From JABCZS01 sp041660525 (GTDB taxonomy: Bacteria > Pseudomonadota > Gammaproteobacteria > JABCZS01): 64,000 bases of DNA. Shown piece by piece: positions 1 to 8,923 of this stretch. The notes beneath the pieces are model-generated. The model saw only the letters and a program-made list of their open reading frames with translations. It searched no databases and was not told the DNA's origin. Position 1 is the stretch's first letter; each line of letters starts with the position of its first letter. Location: positions 62,001-126,000 of the forward strand of contig JBAZWD010000007.1 in the NCBI GenBank assembly GCA_041660525.1, given 5' to 3'. Position numbers and translations under genes: made by a program.

Positions 1-271
1 AAATCCTTTCAATGTTAACCTTTTGAACCCAAGGTAAACTTTGTAATTCGTTTTGCAAAACATCCATTTTTATCGTAAAAAAACTGGCCTGCGCATAAGG
101 CATCACAATTTTTTTTATGGTTTCTGGCTCTACATTTTTCAATTCTGTGCTGATTTTAACAGCATGAATAGGCCATACCAATGGGTCCTTCACATATGTA
201 TAGCCTATAATAAGCAATATAGCCAAAAACGACAAGAATAAAATTAAACTATTTCTAAGCCAACTAATCAC
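1..271 (-). CDS. ftsQ: Cell division protein FtsQ, N-terminal part (runs off left edge)
   Basis: FtsQ is the bitopic inner-membrane scaffold of the divisome that recruits FtsB/FtsL. Reading the minus strand from a GTG at 271 gives about 90 codons open to the window edge. They hold a short cytoplasmic start (VISWLRN), one hydrophobic segment (residues about 8-24, rich in L/I/F), then the start of a POTRA domain with VKISTELKNVEPETI and a later SLPWVQKVNIER, which matches the FtsQ pattern of a WV..V.I.R strand. The GTG overlaps the ddl stop codon (GTGA), implying translational coupling, and the order murB-ddl-ftsQ is the usual dcw order. The gene is easy to miss because it starts with GTG and is cut by the window. 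The function is confident; the 3' end is not visible. Confidence 0.88.
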   Translation of the reverse strand, partial: MISWLRNSLILFLSFLAILLIIGYTYVKDPLVWPIHAVKISTELKNVEPETIKKIVMPYAQASFFTIKMDVLQNELQSLPWVQKVNIERI

Positions 272-1254
272 TTTGTACCATGCCAAGCATGTTTACGCGG
301 CCAAATACTTTCTAAAATAGCTAATATTAAATCATCAAACGTTAAACCTAAAGCTTTAACGCCCATGGGAACCAAGCTATGATCCGTCAATCCTGGAATC
401 GTATTCATTTCTAAAATCCAAAATTTTCCTTGTTTATCTTGGATAAAATCTGCACGTCCCCAACCTGTACAACCTAAAGCTTGGTAACATTTTTGTGTGA
501 TATCACCTAAATAATCTTCTTGTTCCTGCGTAATGCCGCTGGGTACAAAATATTGCGTTTCATTGGAAATATATTTGGCATGATAATCATAATAAGGCTC
601 GGCTGGCTTAATATAAATAGAAGGCAATATGGCCTCATTCACAATACCGACGGTAAATTCTTTACCTTCTATCCAGGGTTCAGCTAAAACAAGGCCTTTA
701 AATTGTGCAGCTTTTTCAAAAGCCGGTACTAATTCTTCGAGGGTTGTCACTTTACTAATACCCACCGTTGAACCCTGGCTCGCAGGTTTAACAGCCAAGG
801 GCAAACCTAATTGCGCAACGACTTCTTTAGGATCAAAACCTTTTTCTAAAATTTTAGAAGGCAAAACGGGATAATCTAATGCTTGCCAAATACGTTTGCT
901 GGCTACTTTATTCATCGCAATACTACTGGCCGTCAAATCACTGCCGGTATAAGGAATACGCAAAATTTCTAATAAACCTTGAATCGGACCGTCTTCATCG
1001 CCAGGACCATGCAGCGCAATAAATGCCGCATCAAATTTTTCTTGCAATAAGCGTGAAATAATTTCAGGATGACGCACATCAACTTCATGCGCATCTACGC
1101 CCCTACGACGTAAACCCTCTAAAACAGCGCGGCCAGAATTCAGTGAAACTTCCCTTTCTGCAGATTCGCCGCCCATTAATACAGCGACTTTTCCATATTC
1201 ACGTGGATCGCGTGTTAAATTACCTAACCCATCAATTGCTTGTTGTTTATCCAT
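268..1254 (-). CDS. ddl: D-alanine--D-alanine ligase
   Basis: This cytoplasmic enzyme joins two D-Ala with ATP to make the dipeptide that caps the peptidoglycan stem. The 328-residue protein shows the N-terminal signature VLMGGESAEREVSLNSG (residues about 25-42), the HGPGDEDG loop near 82-89, an ATP-grasp core with VKPASQGSTVGISK, and the C-terminal EMNTIPGLTDHSL motif. This is a full-length Ddl of the B type. The start overlaps the end of murB by 8 bp, with a GAGG element about 9 bases before the ATG, and the stop overlaps ftsQ. Its D-Ala would come from alanine racemase, which is also encoded in this window. Confidence 0.96.
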   Translation of the reverse strand: MDKQQAIDGLGNLTRDPREYGKVAVLMGGESAEREVSLNSGRAVLEGLRRRGVDAHEVDVRHPEIISRLLQEKFDAAFIALHGPGDEDGPIQGLLEILRIPYTGSDLTASSIAMNKVASKRIWQALDYPVLPSKILEKGFDPKEVVAQLGLPLAVKPASQGSTVGISKVTTLEELVPAFEKAAQFKGLVLAEPWIEGKEFTVGIVNEAILPSIYIKPAEPYYDYHAKYISNETQYFVPSGITQEQEDYLGDITQKCYQALGCTGWGRADFIQDKQGKFWILEMNTIPGLTDHSLVPMGVKALGLTFDDLILAILESIWPRKHAWHGTK

Positions 1255-2116
1255 ATACTTTTACCTCGGGTATTAATTCTATGCCTGTCTTTTCACGCAC
1301 TACTTTTTGCACGTGCAAAATAAGTGCCTCGATATCCGCTGCCTTTGCATTTTTTATATTAACAATAAAGTTAGCATGTTTTTCTGATACGATCGCATCG
1401 CCGAATTGCAAACCTTTTAAACCACATTGTTCAATCAATACCGCAGCATAACCGCCGGGAGGATTGCGAAACACGGAGCCGCAGCTCAATACACCAATGG
1501 GTTGTTTTTCACGTCGCTCTTTTAATAATGCGCGAATTTTTTCTTGTTCTGCTTCCACATCATCGGTTTTAGTAAATTCAAGATGCGCCGCGACAAACCA
1601 TTCATCATCGGCTAATTCTACATGACGATAACTTACTTTAAAATCAGAAGCAGGTCTTAAAGTAATTTGTCCTTGGCGATTGACAGTTTCTACGGCTTTT
1701 ACAAAAGTCCAAGTTTCGCCACCAAATGCGCCCGCATTCATGGCTAAAGCGCCGCCGACAGTTCCTGGAATTCCAGCAAAAAAACAGCCGCCTGATAAAC
1801 CTTGCTTCGCACAAAACTTTGCTAACTTTGCACACGTAACCCCGGCTTGTGCACGAATCAACGTACCCTCACTATCCAGTTCATTTAAACCATCGTGTGT
1901 AAGGATAACTGTGCCATCAATGCCCGCATCGCGGATCAATACATTGCTACCTAAGCCTAGCCAAATAATTTTTTCATCCGAAGGCAACTTTTTTAGAAAT
2001 GCACAAAGATCACCTAAATCAGTCGGACGGTAGGTTTGTTTAGCCGGACCGCCAACATGCCACGTATTTAAAGGCGCTAATAATTCTTGTTGCAAAAGTG
2101 TGCCGTTTATATTCAT
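1247..2116 (-). CDS. murB: UDP-N-acetylenolpyruvoylglucosamine reductase MurB
   Basis: MurB is an FAD enzyme that uses NADPH to reduce UDP-GlcNAc-enolpyruvate to UDP-MurNAc in the cytoplasm. The 289-residue protein carries NTWHVGGPA (residues about 17-25), the FAD-binding LGLGSNVLIRD, GIPGTVGGALAMNAGAFGGE, SYRHVEL, and the catalytic-serine motif SCGSVFRNPPGGYAA. It ends with the IPEVKVYG tail holding the conserved Glu. The length and these motifs fit the shorter type II MurB. It is the first visible gene of the murB-ddl-ftsQ run and its 3' end overlaps ddl. The start at 2116 lies only 9 bases from the start of the divergent exporter gene, so the two share a very short promoter region. Confidence 0.96.
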   Translation of the reverse strand: MNINGTLLQQELLAPLNTWHVGGPAKQTYRPTDLGDLCAFLKKLPSDEKIIWLGLGSNVLIRDAGIDGTVILTHDGLNELDSEGTLIRAQAGVTCAKLAKFCAKQGLSGGCFFAGIPGTVGGALAMNAGAFGGETWTFVKAVETVNRQGQITLRPASDFKVSYRHVELADDEWFVAAHLEFTKTDDVEAEQEKIRALLKERREKQPIGVLSCGSVFRNPPGGYAAVLIEQCGLKGLQFGDAIVSEKHANFIVNIKNAKAADIEALILHVQKVVREKTGIELIPEVKVYG

Positions 2117-2125
2117 AATGTAAGT

Positions 2126-3007
2126 ATGATACCAATTAAATCTCTTGCATGCATTTTTTTATTAGGTGCACTCTGGGGCCCTTCATTTTTTTTCATTAAA
2201 GTGGCACTCGATGGTGGAATGCCGCCTTTATCCATCGCAACATTGCGCGTAACATTGGCTGCAATTTTTTTATGGATATTTATTGCTTGGCGTCGTATTT
2301 CGCTACCGCTATCACCACAAATTTATTTACATACCGCCGTGATTGCTATTTTCTCACTCGCATTGCCCTTTTGTTTGATTAATATAGCAGAACAATATAT
2401 CGATAGCGCACTCGCGGGTATTATCAATGGTCTCACGCCTATCGCCACTGCGTTATTGGCCCATCTACTGATTCATGATGAAAGCCTAAATCGTAACAAA
2501 ATAATAGGGATTACTTTAGGCATTATAGGATTTTCCATACTCCTGTTGCCCACTCTCATCAATAAAGAACTCCGTGTGGATACTTGGAGTATTGTTGCTG
2601 TTGCGATAGCTGCGTTATCTTATGCGGTGGGCATTATTTATGGTCGTTTATTTTTACGTCATACAAAAACCCTCGCCCTACCCGCTTTGCAAGTGAGTTT
2701 TTCAGCACTGTATTTGATTCCGGTCGCTTTATTTTTTGAAGGCCTCACACCGATTTCACAAATTACTTGGGGCGCATGGACCAGTATTATCTTATTAGCC
2801 TTTCTGGGTACCGCATGTGCCTTTGTGGTCTATTTTTATGTTTTACAACAATACGGCGCGATAGCCTTAGGAACTTCCGTATTTTTATTGCCGATTTTTG
2901 CTATATTTTTTGGCGTATTATTTTTAGGTGAACAATTATCATTGATAACATGCATAGCTACTTTATTAATTTTATCAGGCATGAATTTAGTCATTAAACA
3001 GGAGTAA
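2126..3007 (+). CDS. DMT-superfamily (EamA-type) transporter
   Basis: This is a predicted ten-helix inner-membrane transporter of the drug/metabolite transporter superfamily. Such proteins usually export amino acids, metabolites or drugs; the substrate here cannot be told. Two EamA repeats are visible. The first starts with ACIFLLGALWGPSFFFIKVAL and ends around GIIGFSILLLPTL; the second runs from WSIVAVAIAALSYAVGIIYG to the C-terminal LFLGEQLSLITCIATLLILSGM. A reading from a codon at 2087 is open but would lie inside murB. The ATG at 2126 puts the first helix at the proper distance from the N-terminus and is preferred. The stop is 2 bases before the PPi-PFK start, so the two are probably cotranscribed. 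Confidence 0.85.
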   Translation: MIPIKSLACIFLLGALWGPSFFFIKVALDGGMPPLSIATLRVTLAAIFLWIFIAWRRISLPLSPQIYLHTAVIAIFSLALPFCLINIAEQYIDSALAGIINGLTPIATALLAHLLIHDESLNRNKIIGITLGIIGFSILLLPTLINKELRVDTWSIVAVAIAALSYAVGIIYGRLFLRHTKTLALPALQVSFSALYLIPVALFFEGLTPISQITWGAWTSIILLAFLGTACAFVVYFYVLQQYGAIALGTSVFLLPIFAIFFGVLFLGEQLSLITCIATLLILSGMNLVIKQE

Positions 3008-3009
3008 AT

Positions 3010-4251
3010 ATGGCGGGCAAAAATATTCTTTATGCACAATCAGGTGGTGTCACAGCGGTGATTAACGCTTCGGCTTGCGGCGTCATTGAAGCTGCACGAA
3101 AATCTTCTCACTTTGGAAAAGTTTTTGCTGCTCGCAATGGCATTTTGGGCGTATTGAATGAAGAATTAATCGATACCAGTTTAGAATCAGATGCCGATAT
3201 TGCGGCATTGAAATACACACCTGGCGGTGCTTTTGGTTCTTGCCGCTTTAAACTAAAAAGCATAGAGGAAAATCGCGAACAGTATGAGCGTTTAATCGAA
3301 GTCTTTATTAAATACGATATCGGTTATTTTTTCTATAATGGTGGCGGTGATTCGCAAGATACCGCTTATAAAGTTTCACAAATCAGTGAAACCTTAGGTC
3401 ATCCTATTACTTGTATTGGTATTCCCAAAACCATTGATAATGATTTAGCCTTAACTGATAATTGCCCGGGTTTTGGATCTGTTGCAAAATACGTTGCGAT
3501 TTCTATGCGTGAAGCAGGTTATGATATTCAAGCCATGGCTTCGAGTAGTACCAAAGTATTTATCATGGAAGTCATGGGTCGTCATGCCGGTTGGATTGCT
3601 GCAGCCACAGGTCTTGCGCATGAAAATCCTCTTGATGCGCCACACATTATTTTATTCCCAGAGCGAAAGTTAGATAAAGCTGCATTTCTTGCAAAAGTAA
3701 AACACACCGTGGAAACGATAGGATTTTGCACCATCACAGTATCAGAAGGTGTCAAAGATGAACACGGCAACTTCTTAAGTGATGTTGGAAGTCTGGACGC
3801 TTTTGGTCATAAACAATTAGGTGGCGTTGCACCTGTGATTGCACAAATGGTAAAAGAAAATTTAGGTTATAAATACCATTGGGCAGTTCTGGATTATTTA
3901 CAAAGAAGCGCACGTCATATTGCATCGCAAGTCGATGTTGATCAAGCTTACGCATTAGGTAAAGCAGCGGTAGAGTTGGCAGAACAAGGTAAACATGCAC
4001 TAATGCCGATTATTGTACGTGAATCCGACAATCCTTACCGTTATCACATTGGTGAAGCTGATTTAAAAGATGTCGCCAATCATGAAAAATTAATGCCCGA
4101 TGATTTTATTACACAAGATGGTTTTCATATTACAAAAAAATGTAGAGAATACATTGCGCCACTGATACAAGGTGAAGCTTATCCGCCGTATAAAAATGGT
4201 TTACCGCAATATGTAAGATTGAAAAATCAATTAGTTGTTTTAGGAAAGTAA
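3010..4251 (+). CDS. pfp: Pyrophosphate-dependent 6-phosphofructokinase
   Basis: This enzyme phosphorylates fructose-6-phosphate at C1 using pyrophosphate instead of ATP, so it is reversible and serves both glycolysis and gluconeogenesis. The 413-residue protein has the N-terminal YAQSGGVTAVINAS, the phosphate-donor loop YNGGGDSQDTAYK, IPKTIDNDL, and MEVMGRHAGWIAAATGLA. The acidic residue in the GGGDS loop and the lysine of PKTIDND mark the PPi-dependent class; ATP enzymes usually have GGDGS and PGTIDND. No ATP-type PFK is visible in this window. A soluble pyrophosphatase, which would compete for PPi, lies 3.7 kb away. It directly follows the DMT transporter gene with 2 bases between. Confidence 0.93.
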   Translation: MAGKNILYAQSGGVTAVINASACGVIEAARKSSHFGKVFAARNGILGVLNEELIDTSLESDADIAALKYTPGGAFGSCRFKLKSIEENREQYERLIEVFIKYDIGYFFYNGGGDSQDTAYKVSQISETLGHPITCIGIPKTIDNDLALTDNCPGFGSVAKYVAISMREAGYDIQAMASSSTKVFIMEVMGRHAGWIAAATGLAHENPLDAPHIILFPERKLDKAAFLAKVKHTVETIGFCTITVSEGVKDEHGNFLSDVGSLDAFGHKQLGGVAPVIAQMVKENLGYKYHWAVLDYLQRSARHIASQVDVDQAYALGKAAVELAEQGKHALMPIIVRESDNPYRYHIGEADLKDVANHEKLMPDDFITQDGFHITKKCREYIAPLIQGEAYPPYKNGLPQYVRLKNQLVVLGK

Positions 4252-4268
4252 GTATTACGTTTAAATTG

Positions 4269-4286
4269 TTAATAAATATTTATTAA
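4269..4286. terminator. 18-bp perfect AT palindrome between convergent genes
   Basis: The sequence TTAATAAATATTTATTAA is self-complementary and sits in the gap between the PPi-PFK stop (4251) and the end of the convergent ankyrin-like gene (stop at 4283). It could fold as a weak bidirectional terminator, but it contains no GC pairs, so chance in AT-rich DNA is a real alternative. Confidence 0.25.
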
Positions 4287-6862
4287 AACTTGAATGATTT
4301 GCTTGGTGAAGGTTGGAACTGAGCGATATCCACCGTTCTTCTTTCAAATTCATTTCTATCATGAAGCCAAAATTCATCAAATTTGATTAAAGAACAGGTG
4401 TTTTCTTGAGTTTTATATAAGGTACTGTGCAGTCTTGGATCGTTATGGCCTAGCTTTAACCTGAATGTTTTTTCAAGCGACAAACCTGAAGAAGCACCAA
4501 AACGTACAATGTTTGATTTTTCAAATTCTTTTCTGAATCGTTCTTCATAAGCAGTTTGCAACCGCAGTTCATCAAAATTACAGACCGCCCAAAAAACACC
4601 ATATTTATTTTCATAAGAAATCGGTTTTAAAACATCACCTTCTTTTAAAACATGGCGAAAAATTCTTCGAACTTCTTCTTCACTATGAACCGGCACAAGA
4701 ATATTGGGATCTGCTCTTTGTGCTAATTCTGCAAGCGCATTATTTTGCAATGCAATATATTCAGGGCCTCGTGTTTTTATTTTTGTTTTTGGGGGTAAGT
4801 CAGGTTCTGAAGAATTATTATTAGAAATAAAACTGCTGCTACTTGAGCTTGAACTGGAGCTATTGTTATAGCTAGAAGTGACAACTGGCGGCGGTGGAAT
4901 ATATTCTATTCTTTCTTTCGGTTTTTTAGGCAACGCAGTAACCGTTTTCTTCTTCCGAAACTCTGCAAGCGTCGTATTAAATTCACGCATTAATGAGAGA
5001 TCAAAATCATAGCTTTGCAACTTATCATGCGCGCTTTCTAGTGTTTCAAGTGTTTCTTTATCTGCTTGCCTGAAAACCAATTTAGCATTCCAATAATCAT
5101 ATTGTCTACGCAAAAGGTGATTTTGCGGCAAATATTTATTCATATCTTGATAATAAAAATTAAATTTATCTTTATTTAATGAAAAATAAGCATCCGTCAT
5201 TCTTAATTGCCAAACCATGAGCTTTGTTTCATCATCAAAATATTGACCATCAATTCTATCAATCCAAACTAAAAACTTATCTAAGCCGTCAATGCCATTA
5301 CCTCGTGCAGATAATAATGCGAGCTGAATGATTCTTTGCGCCAAATCATTTATCTCTAAAAGAAAGTGCTTCCGCGCACGATTATCTAAATAGGGTAAAT
5401 AAGTCGTCCATTGATAAAAACAAAGAAATAATCGCACTAAACTTTTTTGTTTCTCATCTTGATTTGCACTGGAGAAATCAAAATCTATGATAGCTCTACC
5501 TAAATATTCACGGTACAAGAATGGAATATATTTTTTAAATTCTTCTTTATCTTTCAGCAGATTAATTAACTTTATAATATTTTCTGGAGCTAAGTTCCCA
5601 CCTCGAAACTGCAAAATTAGATTATGAATAAACACGTTTTTCTCATAATCTTCTTGATATTTTTCATGCATCGAAAGAAAATTCTGTTGTCTTGTAAAAC
5701 TATTTTCCTCATTGCGAACTGCATGCAACTCTTTTTGTAAACCACTGAACTCAAAAGTACCTTTCTCACTGTCGGGTACACTTGAGATAATACTTTGTAC
5801 TTGTAAATCGTCTTTAAAAAATTCCTTAAACGTACTAATAAGCCGAGGCCATTTGCTTTTCAAAACGGCATTGAATAATGCTTTATTTCTCTCATTTTCA
5901 TCAAATTCAAGTATCCTTATATGTTTTAACAATAAAGAAACAATTTGGAAATAACTATCAGCATCAGTTTTATTTTCTGTCTCCTCTGCGCCCATATATA
6001 ATGAAACAGCAATTTGCAATATGGATTCGCCATAAACATTCGTCAGAGTAAGATCAGCACCTTTTTGTAATAATAATTCTGTGAAACGCAATCTACACTT
6101 GGGATTTGTATTTAAAAAAGCGGAAACCAGTGCATGTTTTTCATAATAAAGATTTGGATCTACGGTATTTAACATGGTCTGTAATACAGCAATACCTTGA
6201 TTTTCTTCTGTCAGATATTCACAAGCAATATTTAAAGGCAAAGTACCATCTGCGCGCGACTGTGAAAGTAATAAACGACCTTGCGCAGTAGATAATATTA
6301 CTGTTGCTGTTTCATATTGCGCTTCTTGTAAACTATAGGTTAATGGATTAGCGCCATATAAATCACTACTAAAATCAGGCGCGTTAGCCAGTAGTTTTTT
6401 CATCCATGTAGGATATTTATCTCCTTTTTGAGATAAATATTGTGTAGGTGTGTGACCACGTAATAAAACACCTAAATTAAAATCAATTGTTTTTGCATCA
6501 AGTAATAAATTAACAATATTAACTATTTTTTGATTACTGTGATCGCCCGTAGCCATTTCTATAGCAAATTGGAATAATGAATAAGATTTAGGATCGGTAA
6601 TATTTAAATCGCACTTTTGCGTGAATAGCTGCTTAAATGCACCTTCATTTTTATAGGCAACAGCCAAGTGTATTAAGGGCACATAGCTATCTACATCTTG
6701 AGCACCCTCTCCATCTAGCATTACGACTGGAAATAAAACATCGGCATAATCTTTATAAGGAATATGCTCGTTGTCCTTAAATTTTTCTCCACCCACAACC
6801 TTATTGGCAACTGTTTTATAGTGTGGATAAAGTCCGGTGTTTATAAAAATGATAGGTGGCAT
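4283..6862 (-). CDS. Large ankyrin-repeat-like protein with poly-Ser linker; function unknown
   Basis: I do not recognise a named family for the whole 859-residue protein. Residues about 60-330 contain degenerate ankyrin-like units: VPLIHLAVAYKNEGAFKQLF, YSLFQFAIEM, GANPLTYSLQEA, GTLPLNIACEYL and FTELLLQKGADLTLTNVYGE. A helix-rich middle (about 330-640) has no clear motif. It is followed by a PPPP stretch and a Ser/Asn homopolymeric linker near residues 660-690, then a C-terminal domain of about 170 residues containing EEEVRRIFRHVLKEGDVLKP and WAVCNFDELRLQ. No signal peptide or membrane helix is evident. Ankyrin repeats plus low-complexity linkers are common in type IV-secreted effectors of the Legionellales, so an effector role is possible, but that is inference. 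Confidence 0.72.
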   Translation of the reverse strand: MPPIIFINTGLYPHYKTVANKVVGGEKFKDNEHIPYKDYADVLFPVVMLDGEGAQDVDSYVPLIHLAVAYKNEGAFKQLFTQKCDLNITDPKSYSLFQFAIEMATGDHSNQKIVNIVNLLLDAKTIDFNLGVLLRGHTPTQYLSQKGDKYPTWMKKLLANAPDFSSDLYGANPLTYSLQEAQYETATVILSTAQGRLLLSQSRADGTLPLNIACEYLTEENQGIAVLQTMLNTVDPNLYYEKHALVSAFLNTNPKCRLRFTELLLQKGADLTLTNVYGESILQIAVSLYMGAEETENKTDADSYFQIVSLLLKHIRILEFDENERNKALFNAVLKSKWPRLISTFKEFFKDDLQVQSIISSVPDSEKGTFEFSGLQKELHAVRNEENSFTRQQNFLSMHEKYQEDYEKNVFIHNLILQFRGGNLAPENIIKLINLLKDKEEFKKYIPFLYREYLGRAIIDFDFSSANQDEKQKSLVRLFLCFYQWTTYLPYLDNRARKHFLLEINDLAQRIIQLALLSARGNGIDGLDKFLVWIDRIDGQYFDDETKLMVWQLRMTDAYFSLNKDKFNFYYQDMNKYLPQNHLLRRQYDYWNAKLVFRQADKETLETLESAHDKLQSYDFDLSLMREFNTTLAEFRKKKTVTALPKKPKERIEYIPPPPVVTSSYNNSSSSSSSSSSFISNNNSSEPDLPPKTKIKTRGPEYIALQNNALAELAQRADPNILVPVHSEEEVRRIFRHVLKEGDVLKPISYENKYGVFWAVCNFDELRLQTAYEERFRKEFEKSNIVRFGASSGLSLEKTFRLKLGHNDPRLHSTLYKTQENTCSLIKFDEFWLHDRNEFERRTVDIAQFQPSPSKSFKF

Positions 6863-6893
6863 AGTTATCTTGTTGTTGAAGTTAACTAATATT

Positions 6894-7850
6894 CTAACTA
6901 ATTTGCGGGCTTTTGTAAATAGTATTTAAAACGGCAAGGGCTTGCTGATCATCTTGAGTTTGAACCTGGGTACTGAGCAATCTACGCAAAGCACGCGCAC
7001 CTGGTTGACCATTAAATAAATTTAATAAATGCCGCGCCATGGGCCATAAGCGCTCTCCATGTTGGTGTTGCTCTAGCATATAATCGATATATTGTTTTAA
7101 TATTTCATCACGTAATAAATCGGGATTTTCAGCCCAATAACAAGGATTTTCATAAGCGCTGCGGCCTATCATCACGCCATCTACATGTTGTAAATGTTGC
7201 GCGGCTTGTTCTTTTGTTGTAATTCCACCGTTAATAATGATATCCAAATGCGGATAATCTTTTTTTATTTGATAAACCGTATCGTATTGCAAGGGCGGTA
7301 CTTCACGATTTTGTTTAGGACTTAAGCCTTTTAACCAAGCTTTTCTCGCATGAATAATAAAAGTTTTACAGGGTGCTTGTTGCACTGTTTCGATAAATGT
7401 TTTTAAAAATGCATAATCATCAAACTTATCAATACCAATTCGGGTTTTAACCGTTATGGGAATATTCACAGATTGTTGCATCGATGCCACACACTCCGCG
7501 ACCAATTCCGGCTCGGCCATTAAGCATGCACCAAAACGCCCCGCGCTAACACGATCACTTGGGCAACCAATATTAATATTAATTTCATCATAACCAAAAT
7601 CTTCACCCATTTTTGCACATTGCGCTAAATGTTCAGGATCATGCCCGCCAAGCTGTAAAGCAATCGGATGCTCTTGCGGTGAAAAAGCTAAATGCCGTTT
7701 TGGATCGCTATTTAATAAAGCGCCTGTGGTGACCATCTCGGTATATAAACGAATATTGGGCGCAATAAGACGCATTAAATAACGGTAATGCCGATCTGTC
7801 CAAGCCATCATGGGCGCGATACTCAGTTGCCAAGGATTCTGGACTGTCAT
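6894..7850 (-). CDS. dusA: tRNA-dihydrouridine(20/20a) synthase DusA
   Basis: This FMN enzyme reduces uridines 20/20a in the D-loop of tRNA to dihydrouridine using NADPH. The 318-residue protein has the SIAPMMAWTDRHYRYLMR start typical of DusA, the Cys-containing active-site loop NIGCPSDRVSAGRFGACLM (residues about 94-112), the RNA-contact element HARKAWLKGLSPKQNREVPPL, and INGGITT plus DGVMIGRSAYENP for FMN phosphate binding. The HARKAWL.GLSPK.NR segment separates DusA from DusB and DusC. It is divergent from ppa with about 68 bases between the starts. Confidence 0.95.
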   Translation of the reverse strand: MTVQNPWQLSIAPMMAWTDRHYRYLMRLIAPNIRLYTEMVTTGALLNSDPKRHLAFSPQEHPIALQLGGHDPEHLAQCAKMGEDFGYDEININIGCPSDRVSAGRFGACLMAEPELVAECVASMQQSVNIPITVKTRIGIDKFDDYAFLKTFIETVQQAPCKTFIIHARKAWLKGLSPKQNREVPPLQYDTVYQIKKDYPHLDIIINGGITTKEQAAQHLQHVDGVMIGRSAYENPCYWAENPDLLRDEILKQYIDYMLEQHQHGERLWPMARHLLNLFNGQPGARALRRLLSTQVQTQDDQQALAVLNTIYKSPQIS

Positions 7851-7918
7851 TGTGATAAGGTTCCATGCTAAAATTGCGCCCTATTATACCACTATTTAAC
7901 AAGCCGGAGGACTAAACT

Positions 7919-8443
7919 ATGAATCCTAATGTAATCAGTTCGGGGCCTGGAGTTCCAGATGATATCCATATTATCATTGAGATTCCTGCACATAGCGATC
8001 CAGTAAAGTATGAAATTGATAAAGATTCCGGCGCTTTGTTTGTGGATCGTTTTGTGGCTACGGGGATGCGTTATCCTTGTAATTATGGCTATATTCCTAA
8101 TACCTTATCTGAAGATGGCGATCCAGTAGATGGTTTGGTGATTACGCCCTTTCCGGTTGTACCCGGTTCAGTAGTACGTTCACGTCCAATTGGCATATTG
8201 CAAATGGAAGATGAATCCGGAATCGATAATAAAATATTAGCTGTTCCAGTAAACAAATTATCGCGCCAATATGATCACATTAAATCTTATACCGATGTTG
8301 ATCAAATTTTAATTGCTCAAATTGAACATTTCTTTGCGCAATACAAAAGTTTAGAACCTGGGAAATGGGTGAAAATTACCGGTTGGGCTGGATTAGATGC
8401 CGCTCGTGCTGAAATTAAAAGCGGCATCGCACGTTTTAAATAA
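7919..8443 (+). CDS. ppa: Inorganic pyrophosphatase
   Basis: This soluble family I pyrophosphatase hydrolyses PPi to two phosphates and so drives biosynthetic reactions forward. The 174-residue protein has the canonical EIPAHSDPVKYEIDKD start, YPCNYGYIPNTL, and the Mg-binding signature EDGDPVDGLV at residues about 63-72, then the DHIKSYTDVD and KWVKITGW segments. Length and motifs match the hexameric prokaryotic form. A strong GGAGG lies 10 bases before the ATG. The cell also has a PPi-dependent PFK, so this enzyme and PFK share the same PPi pool. Confidence 0.97.
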   Translation: MNPNVISSGPGVPDDIHIIIEIPAHSDPVKYEIDKDSGALFVDRFVATGMRYPCNYGYIPNTLSEDGDPVDGLVITPFPVVPGSVVRSRPIGILQMEDESGIDNKILAVPVNKLSRQYDHIKSYTDVDQILIAQIEHFFAQYKSLEPGKWVKITGWAGLDAARAEIKSGIARFK

Positions 8444-8445
8444 GT

Positions 8446-8913
8446 TTAATGATTGTGAGCAGCAGCGTGATTATCAACAACGGGCACATCCGTACAGATA
8501 TTTGCGCTGTCTTTAAATTCCAAACAAATCGGCACTAAGGTATCTTTTGTTAATTCTGTATTTACATTCATCAACATAATATGAAAATCACCGGGTTGAA
8601 ACACCACTTGCTGGCCTGGCAAAATAGTGATGAAATCTACTGGACGCATTTTCATCATGCCCTCTTGCATGGTTACAGAATGTAATTCTGTATTCTGCGC
8701 CATGGATGATGCTGCGCCATTTAAGATATAAGTTTGTTTAGTATTATTATTAATGGTCATATAGGCTGCCGTATTTTTTTGCCCTGGAATTAAGGGTTGC
8801 ACATAAGCGCCCGTGATCACCAAATCAGAATTTGTAATAGGCTGCGCAGAATTATCTGCATAAACAGTTACACTGCAAAGACTCAAAAAACATGCACTTA
8901 ATAATTTTCTCAT
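8446..8913 (-). CDS. Periplasmic copper chaperone, PCu(A)C family
   Basis: PCu(A)C proteins carry Cu(I) in the periplasm and help build the CuA centre of cytochrome oxidase. The 155-residue protein from the ATG at 8913 starts with a signal peptide (MRKLLSACFLSLCSVTVYA). Its copper site follows the family pattern: LHSVTMQEGMMKM (His and Mets) and later GDFHIMLMN (His-x-Met). A His-rich C-terminal tail (NHAAAHNH) may add metal binding. An open frame extends upstream to 8988 into acnA, but AAGGA seven bases before the 8913 ATG and the signal peptide fix this start. It follows acnA by 10 bases and may be cotranscribed. The bufferin operon at 30.4 kb is a second copper-related locus here. Confidence 0.9.
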   Translation of the reverse strand: MRKLLSACFLSLCSVTVYADNSAQPITNSDLVITGAYVQPLIPGQKNTAAYMTINNNTKQTYILNGAASSMAQNTELHSVTMQEGMMKMRPVDFITILPGQQVVFQPGDFHIMLMNVNTELTKDTLVPICLEFKDSANICTDVPVVDNHAAAHNH

Positions 8914-8923
8914 GGTTTTTTCC

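Noticed and set aside
53..241. Open frame on the plus strand at the left edge
   Set aside because: It is antisense to the clear ftsQ start, which has a membrane helix and POTRA sequence on the minus strand.
2087..2125. Upstream extension of the DMT transporter
   Set aside because: It would lie inside murB and displace the first membrane helix from the N-terminus.
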